DNA of 64,000 bases from Lactarius indigo (lineage: Eukaryota > Basidiomycota > Agaricomycetes > Russulales > Russulaceae): assembly GCA_025766275.1 (NCBI GenBank), contig JAFKAC010000003.1:1550001-1614000 (forward strand), written 5' to 3'. Positions 35,704-46,900 of the stretch are shown here, one piece after another (position 1 is the stretch's first letter; every line of letters starts with the position of its first letter). The position numbers were made by a program, and so were the translations under genes. The notes beneath the pieces were generated by a model that was not told the DNA's origin, made no database searches, and saw only the letters and a program-made list of their open reading frames with translations.

Positions 35704-37687
35704 ATGGACGATGAAGATGCTGAATATATGCGGGGTAGTGACGATGAGGTTCGTCTACCATCTTGCTACCTTTAGCGTATATTATCCATCAGAGTACAGG
35801 ACTATGAGTTTAACTATTCAGATGATGAAGGTGGCGACGACACTGGGACTGTGGACATCGAGAACATGTACTACACCGCCAAGTGTTCGTGTTCAATATT
35901 CTTCCCGCTCCTGTGGCTGGATCTTATAATGGTTCGTAGCGAAAAAAGAAGAGTCTCCTGAGCAAGCTCTGAAAGAGTTCGATGCAATCGTCGACCAAGA
36001 TGAGCCAAAGAGTGATTGGTATACGCTTCGGTGTATCCTCTATGAGTACCTTTCTCAAGTCGATGCGTTCCAGGGGGTTCAAAGCACTTAAGCAATCCAC
36101 CAAGCTGTTGTTTCTCACTCTCCGCAGACCTAACGATGCTCTTAAATCGTACATGCGCTTGTTGACGTACACAAAGTCTACGGTCACCCGTAACTACGCA
36201 GAGAAGACAATCAATGGCATCCTCGACTACGTCGGTGGGGGAAAGGGCGGCCCTGTCGAAGTCATGGTGCTTGAAAGATTTTATCAGGCAACAAAAGAAG
36301 CGCTCCAGGAGGCAAGGAACGAGGTATGCCTTTCAATATCTACACATCGTATTCATACCGATTAAACGCCCCGACAAGCGACTGTCCGCGAAAACCAATT
36401 TAAAGTTGGCCAAGCTTTGGCTAGATCGCAGAGAGTATACGCGATTAACTAGGGTACGTTCCTGTATCATTGTACTCATCAACTGACTCTTATTCATTTG
36501 CCTTTATTCAGTTGATCCGTGAACTTTATTCTGTGACCGACACCTCAGCAAGTGGCGAAGACCAATCTCAAAAAGGTACTCAGCTACTCGAAATCTATGC
36601 ACTCGAGATCCAGATGCACAACGAAACAAAGAACTACAAGAAGTTGAAGGTGAGTACAGCTGTTTACACCCAATGCGTGTCCGGATGCGAACTCCTTTCA
36701 GGAAATCTACAACGCTTCTAATAGTATTCGTTCCGCGATACCACATCCACGTATCATGGGCATCATTAAAGAGTGCGGCGGAAAAATGTGGATGGGTGAA
36801 CGTTGGTTTAGTCTCACCATCGCATAAGGGTTCGATTGGTTGAATGCGTTTGGTAGGCCAATGGAATCGAGCAAGCGAAGACTTTTTCGAATCCTTCCGC
36901 AACTACGATGAGGCCGGTCTACCACAGCGCATTCAAGTGCTCAAGTATCTCGTTCTGGCGAACATGCTCACAGGAAGTGAGGTCAATCCTTTCGACAGTC
37001 CAGGAGACCAAACCGTGGGTTTTCCTCCTTTCGGCGTTTGAGTTGATTCGAGCCTCGCTCATTCAGGTATAAGAGCGATCCGCAGATCAAGGCAATGACA
37101 GATCTTGTGGACGCCTATCAACGTCGTGAGGTTCATACGGCCGAAAAGATTATTCGAGGTGCGTCCTGAGATGCTTAGAGAGACCATTGGCGAATGGTCA
37201 TTCCCTTGTGGAGATAATCACTCCACGATCATGGACGACAGCTTCATTCGTTCACACATCGGCGATCTCCTCCGTAGTCTAAGGACCCAATATTTGATCG
37301 ACCTCATCAAGCCTTACACCCGACTTGAGCTCTCGTTCCTTGCAAAGGTTTGTGATAGGACATACAGAAGGTTGAACGACGCGCAATTAACTGTTTCAAG
37401 CAATTGAACGTCGATGCGAACGAAGTAGAGGAACTATTAATTGACCTCATTCTTGAGGGGAAGATAGATGGCAAGATCGATCAAGTCAATATGCGCTTAG
37501 AATTGGACAAGCAGTACGTTCTCTCTAGACAGCCTGGATGTGTACCTCCTAAACATTCTGTAGGCAAAGCCTCGAGAGACGGCGATACGTCGCGCTAGAT
37601 AGGTGGGCAGGAGCACTCGGACGGGTCCACGGGGCTGTTGTGGCGAAGTCATCGTCAAATGGCGGTAGAGACTTACCGGAGCCCTGA
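35704..37687 (+). CDS. CSN2: COP9 signalosome subunit 2
   Basis: CSN2 is a scaffold subunit of the COP9 signalosome, which removes Nedd8 from cullins. The ATG at 35704 gives [15 protein letters not shown], spliced to [20 protein letters not shown]. About ten exons follow: [71 protein letters not shown] and [20 protein letters not shown]. The PCI domain runs through [20 protein letters not shown] and [20 protein letters not shown]. The last exon, DKQ joined to [19 protein letters not shown], ends at 37687. At 37000-37001 a CC pair has one surplus base: NPFDS should continue QETKP, then [20 protein letters not shown] after the intron. Without that correction the exon would not splice in frame. 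Elsewhere the gene matches the family end to end. Confidence 0.93.
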
Positions 37688-37912
37688 AAGGTTCATGCCG
37701 GTGATTACGCGCAAATGTGTATGACGTTGTTCATTCCGCACTGTCTCAATCATATTTTGTATCACTATCCAAACCTGATTATACCTCGTATATGCATGAG
37801 AAGGCTCCAGGAAATAGACAGGGAGTATAGCCCCAGGATATGGTATGGTGGAAACTGGTGAAAGATGCATTGGAATTCCTTCGTCCAAAAGCAAATTTGC
37901 TCCTTACCGAAA

Positions 37913-38473
37913 TCAAGTCTTGCGAGTGACTGGTCTCCATTCGTATTTCCAGCCGTCCCTTGCTGGCGTGTCGGTCGGCACGCGCAACTCCCTTGGAAAC
38001 AGCCCAGGTAGTCGCGACTCCAAAGCCTTTTTCTCGACCCCACGGAGGGTCTTTGCCAACTCGGTCTCTGCAACGCCACGCTGTCTTGGGTCGTCCACGC
38101 GATTTGCCTCCCTGAAAAGGTGGGGGTCAATCTTCTCCAACTCGTCCATCGCCTTTCTCATGCATTCGTATTTCCGAGCCAGCTCTTCCTCCCGCTTCCA
38201 ACGCTGGTGGCGCTGGTGAAGCAGCCAGGCACGTTCAATGGTATCGTGGGCTTGCTTCGAAGGGATGGCGAGTTGAATGGCGCGGGCAACGTCGGGACGC
38301 CATGTACCTGTTGGGGTCGGTTTGTTGGCGACGTTGGGGGGGTAGAGAGCTTTGCGTATATTCTCCTTGGTAGGATCTGCAACCGCCTCGCGCTTCGCAG
38401 CGTGCCGAACCGAGATTCCTGAAATGCGAAGAGGAAATCTTTGTTGGCTTAACGCCAGACGAGAGGACGCCAT
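37913..38473 (-). CDS. Mitochondrial large-subunit ribosomal protein mL40 (yeast Mrpl28 type)
   Basis: Component of the mitochondrial 54S/39S ribosome. The ATG at 38473 gives MASSRLALSQQRFPLRISGI followed by RHAAKREA, a basic, acid-free presequence suitable for mitochondrial import. The body carries the family pattern HDTIERAWLLHQRHQRWKRE, ARKYECMRKAMDELEKIDPH and LFPRELRVPTDTPA. It is intronless, 186 codons, ending at 37913. The longer frame starting further upstream at 38611 overlaps the neighbouring gene and lacks a presequence, so I prefer 38473. It shares an 89-bp divergent promoter with uL1m. Confidence 0.82.
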   Translation of the reverse strand: MASSRLALSQQRFPLRISGISVRHAAKREAVADPTKENIRKALYPPNVANKPTPTGTWRPDVARAIQLAIPSKQAHDTIERAWLLHQRHQRWKREEELARKYECMRKAMDELEKIDPHLFREANRVDDPRQRGVAETELAKTLRGVEKKALESRLPGLFPRELRVPTDTPARDGWKYEWRPVTRKT

Positions 38474-38562
38474 TTGGGTTGGATGTAAGTTAGAGGAGAA
38501 CGTACAGTTGACTGTCTGACACCGGCCCGAGTCTCGCGCCACCACTGCTATTGCCTCTTGCC
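38474..38562. promoter_or_regulatory. 89-bp bidirectional promoter of two mitochondrial ribosomal protein genes
   Basis: Start codons of mL40 (38473, minus) and uL1m (38563, plus) face away from each other across 89 bp. This leaves space for only one shared promoter region, so co-expression is expected. No TATA box visible. Confidence 0.65.
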
Positions 38563-39655
38563 ATGTCACTCCTTCAGCTTCGCTCACTTCGGTCGGCGGC
38601 CGCTTTGGCAAAAGTCAGTAGCTCTATAAAACGCTATCACGTTTGATGCTAATTTCTTTTTCTAGAGGAGCCAGTTATTTCTCCGTGATTTCTCCACCAG
38701 CAACGTTATTTGGGCTCGCCAGGCTAAGAAATTGGCTGGGGCTACGCGCAAGCCTCGAACGTCGAGTAAGGCGGCCAAGTCAAGTATTTACGATGCTGAG
38801 AAAATGACTCTCACGGATGCGATTCACGTTCTACGGGTGCGCTCAATATATACCTGTGTTTTTACGTTAATTTAGACTCATGTTCCAGGCTGTTGAGGTT
38901 GGCTCCCCAAACGCCACGTACGAACTCACTATCAAGACTGCAATGCCAAGAGGCGCAGCTATCCCCAAAGGACGTGTTTCTCTTCCAAGAGAACCCAAGG
39001 CCAAGGCCAAGGATAAAATTCTCGTATTCGCTGACGGGAAGGCCGCAGAAGCAGCTAAGAAGGCCGGTGCAGATATAGTTGGTGGACCAGAGCTTGCAGA
39101 AGCGGTAAGAACTAATTCTGATACGGGGATGTGAGGCTGATGTCCTCCAGGTGGCGAGCGGCAGGATTCAAGCAACATTATTCCTCTCAACTCCATCTCT
39201 CATCAAAGCTATTTCTCAGCGTCTTGGTCGCGTCCTTGGTCCACGTGGCCTTATGCCATCTGAGCGTCGAGGAACAGTCACAGAGGACGTTGCAGGGTAC
39301 ATCCGTCGCCTACAGGGAACTACGGAGTGGAAAGGCGACAAAACGGGAACTATCAGAACTCCCATCGCGAAAGTGAGCCCGTGTCATGCAGGTTTCCGAC
39401 ACGACGTCTCACCACCGATTTAGTTGGACTACCCAATTGAGGATGTTGTTAAGAATGTCCGTCACTTTATCGGTGTTGTTAAACGTGCGACTGGGAACCA
39501 ACCTCAATCCGCGGACAAAGACCAAAACTCGAAGCCCGGTGAGTGAAATAAACCTGGTCTTTGATGCCACGCTTATGGCAACGTCAGTGAATGCCATCAA
39601 CAAAGTGATCATCAGCTCTAGGCAGGGTCCAGGTATTCAAATTGCAGATTTATAG
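38563..39655 (+). CDS. MRPL1: Mitochondrial ribosomal protein uL1m
   Basis: L1-stalk protein of the mitochondrial large ribosomal subunit. The ATG at 38563 gives MSLLQLRSLRSAAALAK, a typical presequence, spliced to RSQLFLRDFSTSNVIWARQA. The L1 domain follows: AEKMTLTDAIHVLR, VEVGSPNATYELTIKTAMPR, KAAEAAKKAGADIVGGPELA and RLGRVLGPRGLMPSERRGTV, the last being the L1 signature region. Further exons give LDYPIEDVVKNVRHFIGVVK and VNAINKVIISSRQGPGIQIA, with the stop at 39653. Five short GT-AG introns join in phase. Confidence 0.9.
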
Positions 39656-39850
39656 AGTATAGCGCGTTCGTGTCGCGTAGACTATAATTTCAAACACGGT
39701 AAATTAAAGTGGGACCACTCATGCATGCAATAATATTGAAAGTGAAGAATGAAAGCGTCTCCATAGTGTTTTGATTTTGTTCTAAAAGTCGCTCTCTTGC
39801 CTTGGTTGCAAGAGCAACACGAATCTAACCCAAAGCTTCGACGGGTGTCT

Positions 39851-41918
39851 CTATGACTTTTTCAAGTCGGTCCGGTGTTTCGATGGCCTTGTGCTTCGGT
39901 CGTTGCCAGCTTGGTCCTGGGGTTGAGGGAACCTAACTTGAGGCGGATTCTTGGGCTCGTGCGGGAAAGTGTCGCCCCAAGCGGACTTGCGGGCGTCGTA
40001 GTATGGTTGCTTCCCCTGGGACTTTGGAACAGTCATACGCAAGATGCTGCCTGTACGCTTGGGTTCGATAACTGTTGCATGTGAGAAACACTAACGTACC
40101 AGATGGTGCACACACGTCCATCACTACGTGTCCACTCTTTTTGAGAGGAGGAAAAACAAGGCGCGGCCAGTGAAACGATTCTGCCTTCAATAGGCTATCA
40201 ATCTCTGCTGGATCGTGGGCGCACGGTTCTGCAATTTCTTCTGGAGGTACACCTGCGTTAGCAAGTTGGGTAGGGGCCGGAGAACCACCGTCATCCAGCT
40301 CTAGCTCAACTGGTGCGCGTTTGGCTCCTTTCTGTATCTGTCGCCTTCCAACTTCTCCCAGTCGACCAACCTTGACATCGGGGATTATCGGCCTTGGACC
40401 CTTTCTTATGACAACGTACGAATACCCAGTGTCTTCGTGACCGAACACCAGAATGCTTGGTAAGACGGACGAACGAAGGGCGCTCCATTCGTTGAGAGAA
40501 TCCACAAACGAGCTTCCCTATATTAGACCGGTGGATGGGACAACCAAGATCATGGGGACACTTAGTTGCTATCAATGAGTCGACCCGGAAAGGCATGGTA
40601 GTAGCATACCGGTGCTAGGACGTGAGATCCGGACATTTGGTTTTCCTCTGAACCTCGATTCTCTGCTTCTTTCCGGCCCAAGCTTAAGAGAAGTTCCCTG
40701 GCTTCGGCAACGCATTGGAAGCCGGCCGGATTGCTATGATCTAGAAGAACCTGAAAACAGATGTTAGAATAGACGAGTAGAGAAGGTGAATCCGATCACG
40801 ATGGTTTCTGCACCGCTTTCCCATATTTCTTCGATCAACGCCTTTCGTTGGAACGGCGTTTGTAATGTCGACAGGAAGAAAGCTGAGATTGCAATGGTGC
40901 TGCTTCCGTCATGAGCCTGCGGGATATTTTCGGGTTGAAACTTTCTTTGCCAGGATATATCCAAGCCGTCATGCAGAACATCTAAATACCCCCATAAGCA
41001 GATAACTCTGGGGAGTGGATACTGTACCACCTTCAAGAAGCTGCGTTCCTATGCTAACGAGACCGCTGCGCTTCTCAATGCCAATGTATTTGACAATAGC
41101 AGTAGAAGACAAAGCCACCTGACTACCTTCGTCATCTGGAGAACTAGGTTTCTGGAAGGCATAGCAAGCAGCCCTGGGAACGCCAATGTACATGTCAGAT
41201 TTTATTTGACAAATGTGCTTGCATAATTACCAGAGAGCGCTGCCTGTTCCGGCGCCCCAGTCGAGTATGTTCCGCACAGACCATTGAGGACCTAACCTCG
41301 ACTTGACACGACATAGAACAGAGTAAATGGCGGAATAGTGCGCAGGCAGCACAATAGAAGCAAAGGCGGTGCCATCACGCTCTGCATGGCGATGCGCTTG
41401 TTTGTAGGACTTGTAACGGACGTTCAGTGCAGGGTTCCATTTATTATCGTCACCACGCTCGTTGAAGAGCCGTTTCGCGTCACTGCGTAGTAGGCGTTTG
41501 TCGGAGTCTGCAAGCGACGAGTAAGTGAACACAGAAATCAATGAGCATAGCAGCGTTTTCACCAGATATTAAGTCGGAGATAGTCTGCTGTAGCTCTTGG
41601 GGGACAACGACGGCACCTAGTCGTTGGCTCCCAAAGAGAGCTGCCGGTGACTTGCGTTCTACTGGGGCATGGGGTTCATCGTCCAGGTGGGTCAGGTCAA
41701 CCGGTTCGGAGTCGGGTAGGGTAGGCGGTCAACTCGTGTACACGAGGAGGTGCACTTAACTTTTGATCCCGAACGGAATCGCCAATATCCTGCAGGATGG
41801 TCCTAAATGATTCGTCGATGTCGAGAGGTGCATTAGGTTGGTGCGTGGAGAGCGGTGAAGAGCGCAGGAAAGATATAGCGCGCAGGGTCCTGCTAGTGCC
41901 ATGGCGTATGCATATCAT
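39851..41918 (-). CDS. RSM22: RSM22/METTL17-type mitochondrial ribosome methyltransferase-like protein
   Basis: RSM22/METTL17 assists small-subunit assembly in mitochondria. The ATG at 41918 starts MICIRHGTSRTLRAISFLRS, a likely presequence. The SAM-binding motif LDWGAGTGSALW lies near 41250, continuing after an intron as AACYAFQKPSSPDDE. Other blocks are IGIEKRSGLVSIGTQLLE, LLDHSNPAGFQCVAEARELL, then CPHDLGCPIHRSNIGKLVC followed by GFSQRMERPSFVRLTKHSG, and near the end VVMDVCAPSG and VPKSQGKQPYYDARKSAWGD. The cysteines in CPHxxxCP, KLVC and MDVC match the four 4Fe-4S ligands described for METTL17. At about 40443 one base is surplus: KHSGV must shift to GHEDTGYSYVVIRKG. It ends DLKKS at 39851, convergent with uL1m. 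Confidence 0.88.
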
Positions 41919-42001
41919 CACGCTCGTTGTGGGCAAGCACGCGACGACGCGAGAGCGCGTGTCCTTATGTAACAATCACCGCTCCATCCGACTGACTTTA
42001 C
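41919..42001. promoter_or_regulatory. 83-bp bidirectional promoter RSM22 / SAD1
   Basis: Opposing start codons at 41918 and 42002 leave 83 bp, so both genes must share core-promoter sequence. No TATA box seen. Confidence 0.6.
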
Positions 42002-43928
42002 ATGGATCCTGCCACGGAGCACGAACGGCCAACAAAGAGGGTTAAACGAGATGAGGTGGGAAGCATCTCAACCAGCCCAGCCGATCGTGACAACGAAGAC
42101 CCTGATACGGAAGAACTTGAAGTTGCTGCACACAAGAGCATGGCCCACGGGTCTGATCTGTATCTAGACACAGTATGAATCACATTTTCTGCACATTCGT
42201 GGAAACTCAGATAATCCTCAGGTAAATCGTGCTGCCCTCGACTTTGACTTTGAGAAAGTCTGTTCTGTGTCGCTTTCGAATATCAACGTCTACGGCTGCC
42301 TCGTATGCGGGAAATACTTTCAGGGGAGAGGACGCAATTCTTATGCATATGCGCATTCCATCCACGACGATCATCACGTTTTCATTAACCTTGAGACTAC
42401 CAAGGTGCGTGTTACGCAGTGAGCTTCTCCTGGACGCATGTGGCCAAACTGTATTCTGTAGGTATACGTATTGCCAGATGGCTATCCAGTCTCAGACCCT
42501 TCCTTGGAGGACATAGCCTTTGTACTCTCACCTTCTTTCTCATCTTCCGGCATCGCCTCGCTCTCCACTGGTGCTCACTTGTCGAAACCTTCCTACGACT
42601 TATCCTCCAAACCGTATACACCAGGTTACGTAGGTCTGAACGACATCAAGAGAAACGATTATATGAATGTGATCATTCACTCACTCCTTCACGTGCCCCC
42701 ACTTCGTGACTTCCTCTTACTTTCACGCTTTGGCGGAAAGCAGTCAGAGTTGGTAAAGCGATTCGCTACCCTGGCAAAGAAGCTATGGAACCCCCGCTTG
42801 TTTAAGAGTCAGGTCAGCCCCCACGAATTCTTGCAGGAAGTTGGTAGAGCTAGCGGCGGCAAATTCAGACTGGAAAGCCAGGGGGATCCGGTTGAGTTCT
42901 TGAGGTGGCTCCTAAACGAATTGCACAAGGATTTGGGGGGCACCAGGAAGAAGAACTCCAGTTCGTCTCACCGCTACACTCGTAAAATGCTGAACTCTTA
43001 CTGAGTTGATGGAACTCAGTTTTGTTCTGCAGGCATTATATTCTCCACCTTTCAAGGACAAGTCCGGACGGAGACCCAGCAGGTGGTTGTACGACCTGAT
43101 GGATCAGACGATCAGAAACCGGTATTTGACATCGACAGAGGTAAGAGGAAATGGCGCTTTTCTTTGGTGTGACAACGCCTTACCTTCCCACTTGTTAGAA
43201 ATCAAGGCAACAGCGTCACCTTTCCTGTTTCTCGCTGTCGATCTCCCGCCACCACCGCTCTTTCAAGATGCTGTGGAGAAAAATATCATCCCTCAAGTTG
43301 GAATTCATGCCGTGCTTGCTAAATACGACGGTGTCAAGACACAGGTATGTTTGATTCATGGTTTGGAATATTTTACCACGGTATGATTTTACGCTCAGGA
43401 ATCGAGGGGTCAACTGCGTCGGTTTAATTGTGAACAACTTCCGCCGTATCTCATTGTTCACTACAAGAGGTTTACGAAGAACAACTTTGTCGAAGAGAAA
43501 AATCCAACCATTGTGAATTTTCCCTTGAAAGGCCTTGACCTTCGTGACTGTCAGTTTCAACGAGACACCCTCATTTTTCGCTCAGAAAAATTCCTGACTA
43601 CCTCCTGTAGATCTAAGTTCTGCTGATCAGCACCCTTCCACTATCTACGATCTGATCGCAAATGTAGTCCACGAGTCTGTTGCTGGTACTACCCGGGATA
43701 AAGAAAATACTGTCTGGAAGGTCCAGCTACGTGCTGGATATGGCACCGGAGAAAATGAGAAATGGTTCCAAATTCAAGACCTTATTGTCGAGGAGATACG
43801 AAAGGAAATGATATTCCTTGGCGAAACCGTCATAGAAGTACCAAGTTCATCCTGCGACAGTCGCTTTAGTGTTAATCACCTTCCTTTAGATCTGGGAACG
43901 CAGGCAAAGCAGCAAAGCGGATAATTGA
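42002..43928 (+). CDS. SAD1: SAD1/USP39, tri-snRNP splicing factor (inactive ubiquitin-protease fold)
   Basis: SAD1/USP39 stabilises the U4/U6.U5 tri-snRNP for pre-mRNA splicing. The ATG at 42002 gives MDPATEHERPTKRVKRDEVG and an acidic N-terminus. The zinc-finger UBP domain carries NINVYGCLVCGKYFQGRGRN and AHSIHDDHHVFINLETTK. The USP-like domain starts YTPGYVGLNDIKRNDYMNVI; the catalytic Cys position is Asp, as in other USP39 proteins, so it is not a protease. Later exons give GGKFRLESQGDPVEFLRWLL, STFQGQVRTETQQVVVRPDG, LFLAVDLPPPPLFQDAVEKN, LPPYLIVHYKRFTKNNFVEE and EIRKEMIFLGETVIE, then IWERRQSSKADN to the stop at 43926. All six or so introns are short GT-AG with consistent phases; no frame break found. 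Confidence 0.92.
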
Positions 43929-46900
43929 AAGGATTAGCCGATATAGCTTATGCATAGAACTCGCGTACGGTTGCTATTAGAATGGTGTTGCATGCATAGG
44001 TGATACTATCACTCGTACTGACAGTAAATCAATTCCGCACATTTTCTTCGCTGCCATTGGACGATGGGTGTCTACTATTATCGGACTGCACGCGAACTGC
44101 TAGTCCAACCACAACAATCGTTGCGTACGGGTTGGTTGGTTACGGTTATTCAGTATCACCAGCTCGGGACTGATCCAAAGCTGAAAGACTGGGCCCGGAG
44201 TGACCGACTGTACTATGAATTGGCATGCTCGTCAGGTTTTCTGTCTTATGGGAGCCATCATTGGATAACGAACACTGAGTTGTGTTTGTGTGGCTGACTT
44301 CCCAACACTGATCCGGCCTTTGCGTCGTCCGGATTTTCCACGAGGGGTCTGAATATGTAAATTCCAGACACCACACCTATGGCCAAAAATGAGAAGTACG
44401 TGGACGAAAGTATTGCGGCCCCACTCACCAGTTAAAGCTGCGACAACGTGCGGCACAAAACGACGCGACATTTCAAAAGGAACACCAGCGTTCCGCCGGC
44501 GGCGGCTACGTGTACAAATGCGCGGTGCTCCACCAGACCGGCGCAAGCGTCAACCTACGTTCCGACGCTGTGGCGTGATCGACTCAACTACAACTTGAAG
44601 CAAGACTACAAGCACAACTTTTGCAGTCAGTCACAGTTGCCAAAGTCCCATAAACAGAGTACACATTGTTCGAGTGCTAGGAATGTAATAGTACTTCTAT
44701 AGACCACTAACAAGTCACAACTTTGTCTAAATCTCGACCCAGAACGGTGGACGGTAGCGTAGGGAGTTCACGGTATGTGCAAACACTTCAAGGCCTGTTC
44801 GGCAGCAGCCTCTTTAGCCACGGACCTGCGTGTCCGCAGTATATGATCCCATTTCTTGCCCTTCGACTGCCATGGAGCGCCGTTCAAGAGAGGTCGCTGA
44901 AAATACACGATTTTGACTCACTCTTCACTGTGATAGACCATCTTTTGTCAGGGCTGGCAGATGGCCCGTTATCCCTCTCGAGATAGCTAATGGAAGTGAG
45001 TCGCCCTATACTTTGGAGATCTGTGTGAATTAAATTAAGTGGGACTAAAAAAAAATATAGGACAAGAACGGACAGTTGTTGAGGCGGACGGTTGGGGCTA
45101 CGGAGCGCGAAATGTGAGCATGAACTCGCTATGAGAGAGAGCGAAACGCAGGAAGCTTTACAATACGCACGAAGAATAGAGGCCATGAGAACTAAGAACT
45201 GTTCTTGAAGCGTATTCGATGCAGTCTTTTGTGTACGAGTGGTGTTAACGAGTTGCAAAAAGAGGGACTCAGAGGATGGTTTTTATAATGCTCATAATCG
45301 AACTTGAATTGTAGGGGTCCCAGGGCCGTGCCAGGTTGCTTCCGTCCATTGTGCCAGCTCTCGGTGTAGGGTGCCGTGGCATAGCGCCACGGAAGCAGCG
45401 AACCAGGAGGCTGGAATAGCCATAGGCAAGTAGTTCGTATCTCTTGTCGTATCCGTTCGTATTCGTATCTGTGTCAGATATGTGACCCGAAGCACCTCAC
45501 CGACAATGCCAGTGATGTTAGTCGGATATCAAGAAGCGTCGTAGCAGTCAGGGATTGTATTTACTGATCTGAACTGCGCTGTTTTTTGATCATTGTGCAG
45601 ACGCCAAACAGGAGAGGCAGCGACTCGTTCTTCCGGAAATGACTGGTGCCTTGTAAATATCCGATGGGCTGATTAAGACGTCAGTGCTACCGACGGTTTA
45701 CAAGCAGAATACATCTGATTTGTGCTTACTTTGCGTTTACGTTCCGGCTGGAATCAGATGGAGTCCGGATAGCCCCAGGGTCCTCCATCAACGGAACCAG
45801 GATGCCGTTGCGGATATCAAAGGTGTCCTAGGTTGCCGACAATACCTTGAACACTCCCAGACGACACACTGGTGTATTGATCTGGGTTGCATGCATACAA
45901 TTCTCTTGGGTCACCATTGGTCTTTAGGCGCCAGAGTATGTGGTCCAACGAAGTGTGAACCGCCCAGCATCAGTCTTTAGGCGCCAGGGCATGTGACCAC
46001 CAGAAATATTAGGCCAATAATGGACGTTCCATGCTTTACAATTCCAAGCTGTGCTCTGCAGATTTTCAAACATAGAACCAACATTCTGTGAAAAGGTATG
46101 CTATCGCTGAGCGATGGACAGTGATTTCCTACCGAGATCCGTGGTGGGGACTTGGGGTTCTAGAACATCTCGACGACAACGATCCACGGTGCAGAACGTG
46201 GCTCATCAGAAAACCGGAGAAGGGGCGAATGTCAGATACTGGTAATCAGCAACTTCGGTATCCTGGGTCAACCTATGCAGCTGAAGACCTGTATACCTGT
46301 TTCGATGATGGAGACGGGGACGAAATAAAATATGCATGCGGCGAAGATTACATAAATAGAACGTAGAAATGACAAAGCCTCCAGTCCGAACCGCACAAAT
46401 GAACATGGAAAACACATAAATAAATACAGAAACGCTGAGGGATCAACGACCAGGTCATGCCAAAGGAGTCGCTGCATCAGTCCCACTCTGCCCTTAGGAT
46501 GACCAGTGCTTGGTCAGCTGCAGCATCGCGCGAGAGATGCTTATGTGTCCCAGTGCCAGACGAGATATCTTTGCCGTCAACTGTGAAAAAACTCACGAAT
46601 CATTCCTAATAATCAGCTGCGACAGCTACGCACTCTTGCACACCGATAACCATTCAGGTGCATGTGCGGGCCCGGATGTCGTATCGTTCCAGCTAAGAGA
46701 GGCCAGCTTACGCCTGGCCTGGAGAACTGAGAGAGGAATCAGTTCGGAATACCTGCCTTACGTGGTATTCCGTACAATTATTCAGAGCAATGGTGCCCGT
46801 GGCTACGCTAGCAGTCAGCACAAGGTTATGATACGCCAAGAGAACTTACCAGAAGGCATGATGATGATGTAGAAGTCGTCTGCAGCCCAAAGCTCGACGC

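Noticed and set aside
38474..38611. N-terminal extension of mL40 up to 38611
   Set aside because: It would overlap the uL1m first exon and removes the mitochondrial presequence from the N-terminus; the Met at 38473 is better.
43006..43386. Alternative reading of a SAD1 exon as VLQALYSPPFKDKSG
   Set aside because: The acceptor TTCTGCAG near 43031 gives STFQGQVRTETQQVVV and then EIKATASPFLFLAVD, the conserved USP39 reading.
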